DNA of 5,156 bases from DATJZH01 sp035499215 (GCA_035499215.1 DATJZH010000297.1:1-5156); one strand, 5' to 3'. Numbered from the stretch's first letter, positions 1-5,156 are shown. Notes: a model not told the origin generated them from the sequence alone. Numbers and translations: made by a program.

Positions 1-66
1 ACCTGGCCGCATCGGCGGACTGGCGAGTCACCTCGCTCGCTGAGATACCGGCCCTGATCGGGCCCG
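1..66. other. Window edge, no assignable gene
   Basis: No gene can be assigned here. One plus-strand frame stays open from the window edge to a TGA at 84-86 and could be the last 27 codons of a protein that begins outside the window. It reads plausibly (ADWRVTSLAEIPALIGPVIQ near its end). It would overlap the end of the minus-strand ORF at 67-342 by about 20 bases in convergent orientation. It is too short to name or to accept as coding. Confidence 0.2.
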
Positions 67-342
67 TCATCCAGTTAGCGCCCTGACTGTGCTGTTCCAG
101 GCGTAGAGCCGCTCGTCGAGCCGCCGCACGCAGGGCAGTGACTCCCACTGAGTGAGCGCCTGCCGGACAGCCCGCACGCGGTCCATCCCGGTTGCGTACC
201 AGAAGCGCGCGAGGCTGTCGAGCGCGGCCTCCGCGTGCGAGCACGCCAGCTCCGGGTCTCGTTCAGCGACCTGCTGCGAGCGCAGGCCGAGTTCTTGCCG
301 CGCGCTCCTCAGGCGAGTGTTGCCTGGACCTGGGGCAACCAT
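67..342 (-). pseudogene. Probable internally deleted XRE/HTH-type regulator remnant (91 aa)
   Basis: The ATG at 342 is chosen over the upstream in-frame start at 429 because a GGAGAGGA ribosome binding site lies about 8 bases before it. Residues 8-24 (NTRLRSARQELGLRSQQ) look like the opening helices of an actinomycete XRE-type DNA-binding domain. The rest of the helix-turn-helix, where a recognition helix should follow, is absent. Residues 53-82, with ALTQWESLP and VRRLDERL, resemble the C-terminal end of the helical or TPR-like region of such regulators (a 'W..LP.VR.LDE.L' pattern). Intact relatives are several times longer. My reading is an in-frame internal deletion joining the two ends. 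It could instead be a genuine small hypothetical protein. Family recognition is from memory of the motifs, not from a search. Confidence 0.4.
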
Positions 343-590
343 CGATCCATTCCTCTCCGGCGGACCCTTCCGGGCTGGCTGCACTGTACGGCATTCGCGG
401 GCACTAAGCGGACACTCATAGAGCGCCAATTGGACAACGTCCCGTGTTATGGCCTCTGTATGTCCTCCTAAACGGCCTCGTTAAGGACATCGCTCGCCGC
501 CAACATGGACTGGGCTGGCAAGGTCGGCAACCGGGCCGCTGTTCCCGCATATCGCGTCAGGGCGAGGTGATCAGGTGAGGCCACCGGCGG
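343..590. other. Spacer between HTH remnant and MMPL remnant
   Basis: Only very short reading frames are present, such as an ATG at 505 ending with TGA at 568-570, with no adjacent ribosome binding site. A weak minus-strand promoter for the 67-342 ORF could lie around 400-440 (TTGGCG, 17 bases, TAGTGC). The match is too poor to annotate as a feature. I see no terminator, repeat or RNA gene. Confidence 0.4.
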
Positions 591-857
591 GTGGGAAGCT
601 TCCCCCTCATGCTCAGCCTGATCGCGCTATTCACCTTCGTCCTGCTCGCCCGCGCCTTCAGATCCCTGCTGCTCGCGCTGAAAGCGGTCTTGCTGAACCT
701 GCTGTCCGTCGGCGCCACCTACGGCGCGCTCGTCTGGATCTGGCAGGACGGGCACGGCTCCAAACTGATCTGGGGCATCTCCGCGACCGGCGCGATCACC
801 GACTTCGTGCCCCTGATCGTCTTCGCAACCCAGGTCGTCATGAAGGAGGACCGATGA
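591..857 (+). pseudogene. MMPL-family membrane transporter fragment (88 aa)
   Basis: The reading frame opens just after an in-frame TGA at 576-578 and can start at GTG 591. It encodes two long hydrophobic segments, at about residues 5-20 and 26-50. The stretch from PLMLSLIALFTFVLLARAFR through KAVLLNLLSVGATYG to ISATGAITDFVPLIVFA is characteristic of the second membrane domain of MMPL/RND-like lipid exporters in actinobacteria. In intact members this is followed by a segment of the type 'GLSMDYEVFLLSR'. Here it breaks off after VFA into TQVVMKEDR and a stop. The other two frames do not restore the missing segment, so this is a truncation or deletion junction, not a simple frameshift. Full-length proteins are roughly 700 or more residues, so this piece cannot transport on its own. 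It ends nine bases before the convergent TetR gene. Confidence 0.7.
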
Positions 858-866
858 CAGCATCGG

Positions 867-1520
867 CTAGGCCCAACCCCGATGCGGGCCCCGGCCGGCG
901 GACGGCATCAGCGCCTGCAGAGCAAGGGCTGCGACGCTGCTTTCGTGGCGGTCGCGGTCGGGCATCGCTGCGGTGCGGAAGGGCCGGGAGGCCAGCACTG
1001 ACAGCAGCAGCCAGGCGCCCGCCTCGGGGTCGGCGTCGGCGCGGATCGTGCCGTCGGCCTGACCCTGCCGCAGCACATCCGCGAGGTGGCCGGCGAGGGT
1101 ACCGGCCACCTGCCGGGCCGGCTCGCCGAGATCGGGATCGGCGGCCAGGGTGGCAGCGTCGGCGAACAGAGCCCCCCGATGTGACCCTCCGCCGTGCGGC
1201 TGAGCGCCCGGATGAGGGCTGAGCACGTGGGCCAGCAGGTCGGGCATCGAGCCGTGCTGGGCGGCCAGAGCCTTCAGCTTGGCGCGGATCTGGCCGGCGA
1301 CCCGGTCGAGCACGGCTGCATATAGCGCCGCTTTCGAGCCGAAGTTCTGGAAGATCACCGGCTCGGTCACCCCGATCCTGGCTGCCACCTCCGACACCTT
1401 CCCGGCCCGGTAGCCCGCCGCGGCGAACACCTCGGTGGCGGCATCCAGGATCGACTCCCGTCGCTTTTCCGCGGGTAGCCGGGTGCGCCTGACCCGCGCC
1501 GCCCTGTCCGCTCCTGGCAT
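867..1520 (-). CDS. TetR-family transcriptional repressor (217 aa)
   Basis: This is a one-component, ligand-responsive DNA-binding repressor, predicted cytoplasmic and dimeric. The N-terminal TetR helix-turn-helix spans about residues 19-66: RRESILDAATEVFAAAGY, then VSEVAARIGVTEPVIFQNFG, with the recognition helix around residues 52-60 and the usual SKAALYAAVL following. Residues 75-205 form the all-helical ligand/dimer domain. Its low conservation is normal, so the ligand cannot be predicted. Total length is typical for the family. The start ATG at 1520 is preceded by AGAGGAG (1532-1538) with an 11-base spacer. It is divergent from the P450 gene, and the 84 bases between the two starts carry two matching palindromes. 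This is the standard layout of a TetR protein that represses itself and its neighbour. The gene ends nine bases from the convergent MMPL remnant. The family call is firm; the target assignment is inference. Confidence 0.93.
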   Translation of the reverse strand: MPGADRAARVRRTRLPAEKRRESILDAATEVFAAAGYRAGKVSEVAARIGVTEPVIFQNFGSKAALYAAVLDRVAGQIRAKLKALAAQHGSMPDLLAHVLSPHPGAQPHGGGSHRGALFADAATLAADPDLGEPARQVAGTLAGHLADVLRQGQADGTIRADADPEAGAWLLLSVLASRPFRTAAMPDRDRHESSVAALALQALMPSAGRGPHRGWA

Positions 1521-1545
1521 CGCGATCGCTACTCCTCTTGACCAG

Positions 1546-1567
1546 TAACTTAGTCATTACTAAGTTA
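1546..1567. promoter_or_regulatory. Operator-like palindrome, site A
   Basis: This is a perfect inverted repeat with nine-base arms, TAACTTAGT and ACTAAGTTA, around a CATT centre. It is AT-rich in an otherwise GC-rich window and lies 25 bases upstream of the TetR start codon. This is the size and symmetry expected for a TetR-family dimer site. The assignment to the adjacent TetR protein is inferred from position. Confidence 0.75.
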
Positions 1568-1577
1568 AAACTACCTT
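1550..1577 (+). promoter_or_regulatory. Possible P450 promoter inside the operator region
   Basis: TTAGTC (1550-1555) and TACCTT (1572-1577), with 16 bases between, are acceptable but imperfect -35 and -10 boxes for a plus-strand promoter. They overlap operator sites A and B, which would explain repression by occlusion. No other promoter match stands out before the P450. This is a guess from box similarity only. Confidence 0.3.
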
Positions 1578-1590
1578 AGTGATGGCTAAG
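1575..1590. promoter_or_regulatory. Operator-like palindrome, site B
   Basis: This is a second copy of the same element, CTTAGT-GATG-GCTAAG, with one mismatch between arms. It matches the core of site A (CTTAGT-N4-ACTAAG at 1549-1564) at 11 of the 12 arm bases. The two centres are 26 bases apart. It ends just before the P450 ribosome binding site, so a bound repressor would cover the P450 promoter or transcription start. Confidence 0.65.
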
Positions 1591-1604
1591 TAAGGATGAT
1601 GACG

Positions 1605-1784
1605 ATGCTACAGGGGATCCGGTACGGCGGCCCGGCCCAGGAAGGCGCGACACGGTTGCGCGGCCAGGCTGGCCGCTTTGCCGCCCGCCCGCCGGGACCG
1701 CGGGGCGGCGATGCCGTGCGGACGCTGGCGCGGTTCGCGGCGCGGCGGCCGCTGGAGGCCAGCACCAGCCTGTTCGCCAGGTAG
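1605..1784 (+). pseudogene. N-terminal part of the cytochrome P450, cut off by a frameshift
   Basis: This frame begins at ATG 1605, eight bases after AAGGA (1592-1596). In-frame ATGs at 1596 and 1599 are possible but overlap that ribosome binding site. It encodes a proline- and arginine-rich leader and then PPGPRGGDAVRTLARFAARR, the usual approach to the first P450 helix. It runs to LFAR and then stops at TAG 1782-1784. Adding one base to that TAG (TA-N before GGG) gives ...LFAR-Y-GDTVCLPV..., joining this frame exactly to the P450 body at 1793. The 'RYGD.V' sequence is the typical P450 continuation at this point. The fragment is therefore the true 5' end of the neighbouring gene, not a separate small protein. 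Confidence 0.8.
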
Positions 1785-1792
1785 GGGACACG

Positions 1793-3094
1793 GTGTGCCT
1801 GCCGGTACGGCCGTGCGAAGGCCTCTATCTGTTCAGCCGCCCGGACCAGGCCGAGCACGTGCTGGCCGCCAGCCAGGACAACTACGTCAAGCCGTTCACC
1901 TACCGGCCGCTGCGGCTGATGCTCGGCGACGGGTTGGTGACAGCCGAGGACCCGCAGTGGCGCCGCCACCGGCGGACCATCCAGCCGGTCTTCTCCAGGG
2001 CGAACGTCGCCTCGTTCGCCGCGGAGATGGACGCCGGCGCCCAGCGCGCGGCAGCCCGGTGGGACGGCTCGCGGGCAGTCGAGCTGGCCAGCGAGATGCG
2101 CGCGCTGACCCTTGACGTGGTGGGGCGGGTGCTGTTCGGAGCGGACCTGATCGCAGAAGCGCAGCCGCTCCGCCAGGCGCTGGCCGGCGGGCAGTGGCTG
2201 GGTCTGCTGGCCGGCCTCCTGCCCCTCCCCCGGGGGCCGGCCTCGACCCGGGTAGTCCGGCGCGCGGCGCGGCTGCTCGGCGCCGGGGGCGTCCAGCAGC
2301 AGGTGAAACAGCTGATCGCACGCCGTCTACAGCAGCCCGGCGCTCGCATGCCAGCGTCCGAAGTCACCGCTGGTGACCAGATGAAGTGCCAGGGCCCGCG
2401 CGACCTGCTCGGGCTGCTCATGGCGGCCCGCGACGCTGACGGCAGCGCGCTCAGCAAACAAGAGATCCGCGACGAGATCGCCACCTTCCTGGTGGCCGGC
2501 CACGAGACCACCGCCATGGCGCTCACCTGGAGCTCGGCGCCGCTGTCGGCCTACCCGCAGGCCCGGCAGCGGCTCGAAGACGAAGTCGACGCGGCGCTCG
2601 GCGACGGCCCCGCCGACCCCGACAAGCTGCCCTGGACCACCGCGGTCATCAGCGAGGCGATGCGCTTGTATCCCCCGGCCCGGACGCTCGAGCAAACCGC
2701 GGTCGCCGACGACCACGTGTGCGGGACGAGAGTGCCGGCGGGCAGCATGGTCGCCGCACAGCCTTACCTCATCCACCGCAACCCCGCCGTGTGGCCAAAC
2801 CCGGCCGGCTTCGACCCGGCCCGCTTCCTGCCCGGCGCGCCCGAACGGGACCGGTACGCTTGGCTCCCCTTCGGCGGCGGGAAACGCGGCTGCATCGGCG
2901 CCGGATTCGCCCGGCAAGAGGCAGTGCTGGTCCTCGCCAGGCTGTGCCGCCACTACCGGCTCGGCCTCGCCGGCCCCGGACTGCCGCGCCCGCGCGGCTT
3001 CGTCACCCTCCGCCCCGACGGACCGGTCACCACCCACCTGACCCGCCCGCGACTAGCGAACGCCAACCAGCCCGAAGGAGGCTGTTATGCATGA
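1793..3094 (+). CDS. Cytochrome P450 monooxygenase (5'-frameshifted; body intact)
   Basis: This is a heme-thiolate monooxygenase that would insert oxygen from O2 using electrons from a partner ferredoxin and reductase. No partner is encoded here. All core motifs are present, numbering from GTG 1793: WRRHR (56-60, helix C, heme propionate contact); AGHETT (235-240, helix I oxygen activation); EAMR (288-291, the ExxR motif); FDPARF (340-345); and FGGGKRGCIG (360-369), with heme-ligating Cys367. Soluble-type bacterial P450s run about 400-500 residues. The reconstructed protein starting at 1605 would be 496. The GTG at 1793 is a valine codon inside the normal reading (TVC) and has no convincing ribosome binding site, so it is unlikely to be the true start. 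An insert-like stretch rich in polar residues lies at about 181-203. The CYP family and substrate cannot be assigned. The gene runs into the methyltransferase with an 8-base overlap. As sequenced, the product probably lacks its first ~65 residues. Confidence 0.92.
   Translation: MCLPVRPCEGLYLFSRPDQAEHVLAASQDNYVKPFTYRPLRLMLGDGLVTAEDPQWRRHRRTIQPVFSRANVASFAAEMDAGAQRAAARWDGSRAVELASEMRALTLDVVGRVLFGADLIAEAQPLRQALAGGQWLGLLAGLLPLPRGPASTRVVRRAARLLGAGGVQQQVKQLIARRLQQPGARMPASEVTAGDQMKCQGPRDLLGLLMAARDADGSALSKQEIRDEIATFLVAGHETTAMALTWSSAPLSAYPQARQRLEDEVDAALGDGPADPDKLPWTTAVISEAMRLYPPARTLEQTAVADDHVCGTRVPAGSMVAAQPYLIHRNPAVWPNPAGFDPARFLPGAPERDRYAWLPFGGGKRGCIGAGFARQEAVLVLARLCRHYRLGLAGPGLPRPRGFVTLRPDGPVTTHLTRPRLANANQPEGGCYA
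3074..3081 (+). promoter_or_regulatory. Strong ribosome binding site for the methyltransferase
   Basis: GAAGGAGG lies five bases before the methyltransferase ATG at 3087, inside the last codons of the P450. It fixes the start of the downstream gene and indicates translational coupling. Confidence 0.8.
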
Positions 3095-3722
3095 CATGCT
3101 CGGGCGCCTGCACGGAGGAAGGCGCGGGACCGGTACCACGCTCGACCGGTACCGGCTAAACGAACTGGTCAGCCAGGTCGCATTCGGCGGCCGCCGCGGC
3201 GCCGTGTACCGGAAGATGGTCGCCCTGGCCGGTGTGCGCCCGGGTGATGCGGTGCTGGACGTCGGGTGCAGCAGCGGGTACCTGGCCAGGAAGCTGGCCG
3301 CGGCGGCCGCGCCGGGCGGCCACGTCACCGGAGTGGACCCGTCGGAGCCGGCGATCGCGTACGCGCGGCGCCGCGCGCTGCCAGCCATGACGTACATCGT
3401 GGCGGTCGCCCAGGATCTGCCGCTGCCAGACCAGTCGTTTGACGTGGTCACCTGCACCCTCGCGCTGCACCACGTCCCGGCGCGCAAGCGAGAGACCGCG
3501 CTGCGCGAGATGTTCCGGGCGACCAGGCCCGGCGGCCGGCTGCTGGCCGCCGACTTCGACCCGTCACGGCAGCCGTTCCCGCTGCATCCCGGCGGTCGGC
3601 GGATGCGCCAGGCGGCCGCCGCCGTCGGGGCGCTCGAAGACCTCGCCGTCGCAGCCGGATACCAGGTCGAATCCTCGGGCCAGCTGCCCCTGCTGCGCTA
3701 TGTGGCCGCCGTCCGCCCGTGA
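3087..3722 (+). CDS. Class I SAM-dependent methyltransferase (UbiE/Methyltransf_11 type, 211 aa)
   Basis: This enzyme would transfer a methyl group from S-adenosylmethionine to a small-molecule acceptor in the cytoplasm. The Rossmann-fold motifs are clear. VLDVGCSSGY (56-65) is motif I, the SAM-binding glycine-rich loop. The acidic residue ending strand 2 is Asp84 in GVDPS. QDLPLPDQSFDVV (109-121) and ALHHVP (126-131) follow. RPGGRLLAAD (147-156) matches the post-motif strand. Length is near the lower end of the family, with a short C-terminal region after residue 160, so the acceptor pocket is probably small. The start at 3087 is set by the GAAGGAGG site. The gene overlaps the P450 stop by 8 bases, so the two should be made from one transcript under control of the divergent TetR. 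O-methylation of a hydroxyl made by the P450 is a natural guess. The acceptor atom and substrate are not visible in the sequence. Confidence 0.9.
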   Translation: MHDMLGRLHGGRRGTGTTLDRYRLNELVSQVAFGGRRGAVYRKMVALAGVRPGDAVLDVGCSSGYLARKLAAAAAPGGHVTGVDPSEPAIAYARRRALPAMTYIVAVAQDLPLPDQSFDVVTCTLALHHVPARKRETALREMFRATRPGGRLLAADFDPSRQPFPLHPGGRRMRQAAAAVGALEDLAVAAGYQVESSGQLPLLRYVAAVRP

Positions 3723-3935
3723 CGCCGGGCCGGGCAGCAGCTCCTGGCAGGCTTCCCCGGAGCGAGGTGAAATCGGAGCGCGGCGCCAAGGGCCGGCATC
3801 GTCCTGGTGCTTGCGATGATCGACCGCTTCCGCGGAGGCTACGCCTGTCCGCTTGCAGCCGCGTTCGTCCGGGAGCTCGGGGTGGGGGCGGCGCCCGTGC
3901 GACCAGCCCGCCCTTTGCTCCCGGAGAGAAACCAC
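3723..3935. other. Gap after the P450/methyltransferase unit
   Basis: No gene is supported here. A short hairpin-capable sequence, GCCCG-N6-CGGGC, spans the methyltransferase stop codon. It is weak and has no T-run, so it is not called a terminator. A plus-strand frame is open through 3807-3935 (MIDRFRGGYACPLAAAFV...) but resembles no family well enough to name. Confidence 0.4.
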
Positions 3936-4136
3936 GTGACCGCCCCGCTGGTCGTCAAGTCGGGGCCGCGCCGCCCGCCCGGGCCCTGCCGGAAGGCACC
4001 ACCCAGCCCAGTGCGACTCGGCCTGCGCGCCAACCTGGCCCAGTTCCTGCAGCAAGTGACGGTCAACGCGCTGGTCCCTGCCAGGTTCCGCCGGGCATAC
4101 CCCTGGGCAGGGCCAGTGGTCCGCTGCAGAAAATGA
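3936..4136 (+). pseudogene. Probable N-terminal fragment of an MFS transporter (66 aa, chimeric end)
   Basis: GTG 3936 has GGAGAG (3923-3928) seven bases upstream. After a proline-rich leader, the stretch LGLRANLAQFLQQVTVNALV (about residues 27-46) matches the usual opening of actinobacterial major facilitator exporters. In those proteins it leads into 'GGMxGxERTVLPLL' and transmembrane helix 1. Here it changes abruptly at about 4080 to PARFRRAYPWAGPVVRCRK and a stop, so nearly all the transporter (normally about 400 residues) is missing. The TGA at 4134-4136 overlaps the ATG of the CsoR fragment as ATGA. The family call rests on a short motif and is moderate at best. An unrelated small ORF is the alternative. 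Confidence 0.42.
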
Positions 4137-4333
4137 TCGAGTCTGATATATGGTGCCCGGACGTGGTCACCCAGGTTGCCTCGGCCACGCGGGCGCTGCA
4201 GGAGGTGGCCGTCGGTCTGCTTAGCGACCATCTGCACCACTGCGTCCGCGATGCCGCACGGCGGTCCGACGCCGAATGTGCCGATACCCTCGCCGAGGTG
4301 GCGGCGACGATCCGCCAGGTGGTCAGGCTGTAG
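4133..4333 (+). pseudogene. csoR: C-terminal fragment of a CsoR-family copper-sensing repressor
   Basis: CsoR proteins are all-helical Cu(I)-sensing repressors that release copper-efflux promoters when metal binds. This 66-residue piece covers helix 2 and helix 3: CPDVVTQVASATRALQEVA, then GLLSDHLHHCVRDAA, ending TLAEVAATIRQVVRL. The three Cu(I) ligands are kept with exact family spacing: Cys8, His33, Cys37, matching Cys36/His61/Cys65 of Mycobacterium tuberculosis CsoR. Helix 1, with the conserved 'RxEGQVRGLQ' segment needed for DNA binding and dimer packing, is missing in frame. Only LQK directly precedes Met1. Traces of GGGCCAG and GTCCGC at 4110-4122 look like that segment broken by small indels. 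No ribosome binding site precedes ATG 4133. The fragment is convergent with the copper ATPase, with 14 bases between them. Its family is clear; function is unlikely unless it is made by coupling from the upstream fragment. Confidence 0.8.
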
Positions 4334-4347
4334 CACACTGCGGTGCC

Positions 4348-5156
4348 TCACCCGGGACGTGGTGCGCGCCGGTTCGGTCTGGAATGGCCTGCAGCTGGCG
4401 GGAGGCTAGCCGGGCGGCCGGGAAGAGGGAGCCGCCTGAGCCAGATGGCGTTGAGCGCGACGATGATGCTGGAGCCGGACATGCTGAGCGCGGCGATCTC
4501 GGGGCTGAGGGTGAAGCCCGCCGATGTGAGCGCGCCGGCGGCGATCGGGATCGCCAGGCTGTTGTAGCCGGTCGCCCAGGCGAGGTTCTGCCGTTCCTTG
4601 CGGCGGGTGCCGCGGCTGATCGTGATGGCGGTGGCGATGTCGAGGGGGTCGGAGTGCATCAGCACCACGTCGGCGGTCTCGACGGCCACGTCGGTGCCGG
4701 TCCCGATCGCGATGCCGACATCGGCCCGGGCGAGCGCGGGCGCGTCGTTGACGCCGTCTCCCACCATCGCGACCTTCCGGTTTTGTCCTTGCAGCTCGGC
4801 GATCTTGGCGGCCTTGTTGGCCGGCAGGACCTCGGCGATCACTTCGCCGATCCCGATCTGCGCGGCGACGCGCTCGGCGGTGGCCCGGCTGTCGCCGGTG
4901 AGCATGGCCGCGCGGACACCGCGCTGGAGGAGCGCGGCGACGGCGTCCTCGGAGGTCGGTCGCGGGGCGTCGGCGATCGCGATCACGCCGGCCGCGTGCC
5001 CGTCGAGCCCGACCTGGACGGTCGTGCGGCCCTGGCCGGCCAGCTGCCTGGCGCGCTCGGCCAGCCCGTCGAGGCTGATGTGCTCGCGTTCGAGCAGCCG
5101 TGCGTTGCCGACCGCAACCCGCCTGCCCCCGACGGTGGTGACCGCGCCCTCGCCGG
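4348..5156 (-). CDS. copA: Cu(I)-type P1B ATPase, C-terminal 268 aa (5' end beyond window)
   Basis: This is a heavy-metal efflux pump of the inner membrane, using ATP to export Cu(I). The frame is open to the window edge and begins inside the ATP-binding domain (GEGA near the first residue; RRVAVGN at 11-17). An in-frame GTG at 4986 is internal, not a start. P-domain motifs follow: MLTGDS (84-89), EVLPANKA (108-115) and the hinge GDGVNDAPAL (132-141). The last two transmembrane helices carry YN (197-198) and MSGSS (225-229), the metal-site signature of the P1B-1 Cu(I) group, which distinguishes it from Zn/Cd pumps. The DKTGT phosphorylation site, CPC motif and any N-terminal metal-binding domain lie outside the window. 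A proline- and arginine-rich tail of about 28 residues follows the last helix and is probably cytoplasmic. The neighbouring CsoR remnant fits a copper-homeostasis locus that has been rearranged. Symbol copA is by family; ctpV- or ctpA-like naming is equally possible. Confidence 0.9.
   Translation of the reverse strand, partial: GEGAVTTVGGRRVAVGNARLLEREHISLDGLAERARQLAGQGRTTVQVGLDGHAAGVIAIADAPRPTSEDAVAALLQRGVRAAMLTGDSRATAERVAAQIGIGEVIAEVLPANKAAKIAELQGQNRKVAMVGDGVNDAPALARADVGIAIGTGTDVAVETADVVLMHSDPLDIATAITISRGTRRKERQNLAWATGYNSLAIPIAAGALTSAGFTLSPEIAALSMSGSSIIVALNAIWLRRLPLPGRPASLPPAAGHSRPNRRAPRPG

Noticed and set aside
505..570. Tiny ORF from ATG 505 (21 codons)
   Set aside because: No adjacent ribosome binding site and no recognisable sequence; expected by chance.
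593..604. Perfect 12-bp palindrome GGGAAGCTTCCC
   Set aside because: It sits within the coding start of the MMPL remnant, occurs once, and has no partner or neighbouring gene that would use it. A chance match is likely.
575..1222. Long plus-strand open frame (215 codons) across the MMPL remnant and the 3' part of the TetR gene
   Set aside because: It is an arginine- and proline-rich shadow: first half in another frame of the MMPL piece, second half antisense to the clear TetR gene. No family features.
838..1557. Minus-strand open frame of 239 codons overlapping the TetR gene
   Set aside because: It is a different frame over the same DNA with low-complexity Gly/Arg/Pro composition, while the TetR frame has a full domain and ribosome binding site.
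2327..3037. Minus-strand open frame of 236 codons opposite the P450
   Set aside because: Antisense shadow of a strongly conserved P450 region; no recognisable motifs.
3715..3730. Possible terminator hairpin GCCCG-N6-CGGGC after the methyltransferase
   Set aside because: The five-base stem includes part of the coding sequence and stop, has no T-run, and such short GC stems are frequent in this base composition.
3813..3935. Stretch MIDRFRGGYACPLAAAFV...ELGV as a possible IS3-type transposase remnant
   Set aside because: There is a loose resemblance to the start of IS3 OrfB proteins, but no catalytic residues, inverted ends or second ORF are present, so it is not supported.
3719..4132. N-terminal extension of the CsoR fragment reading frame
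   Set aside because: The 138 codons before Met 4133 are low-complexity Arg/Pro/Gly and unlike any CsoR N-terminus; the open frame is due to high GC.

Overview
This is a GC-rich window whose codons mostly end in G or C. The genes use GGAGG-like ribosome binding sites and GTG as well as ATG starts. Together with the families present (MMPL, CsoR, TetR, P450, CopA-type ATPase), this points to a high-GC actinomycete (Streptomyces/Frankia/Streptosporangiales-like). The genus cannot be fixed from the sequence alone.

Layout, left to right: (1) 67-342, minus: a short ORF that looks like the two ends of an XRE/HTH-type regulator with the middle missing. (2) 343-590: spacer with no convincing gene. (3) 591-857, plus: an 88-aa piece of an MMPL-family membrane transporter, cut at both ends. 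(4) 867-1520, minus: an intact TetR-family repressor. (5) 1521-1604: an AT-rich divergent control region with two copies of a CTTAGT-N4-ACTAAG palindrome. (6) 1605-3094, plus: a cytochrome P450 whose body is intact but whose N-terminus is separated by a one-base frameshift at about 1782. (7) 3087-3722, plus: a class I SAM-dependent methyltransferase overlapping the P450 end by 8 nt. (8) 3723-3935: no supported gene. (9) 3936-4136, plus: a probable start fragment of an MFS transporter. (10) 4133-4333, plus: the C-terminal two thirds of a CsoR-type copper-sensing repressor, keeping all three Cu(I) ligand positions. (11) 4348 to the window end, minus: the C-terminal part of a Cu(I)-type P1B ATPase (CopA-like), running off the window.

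The coherent functional unit is TetR / P450 / methyltransferase: a divergently transcribed repressor facing a translationally coupled oxidation-plus-methylation pair. This arrangement suits ligand-induced detoxification or tailoring of a small lipophilic molecule. The substrate cannot be read from the sequence. As written, the P450 is frameshifted, so either the base call is wrong or the pathway has recently been lost.

The flanks are a gene graveyard: HTH remnant, MMPL remnant, MFS remnant, CsoR remnant. This suggests repeated deletion or rearrangement around the cassette, next to a copper-efflux gene. No tRNA, rRNA, CRISPR array, complete insertion sequence or convincing intrinsic terminator was seen.
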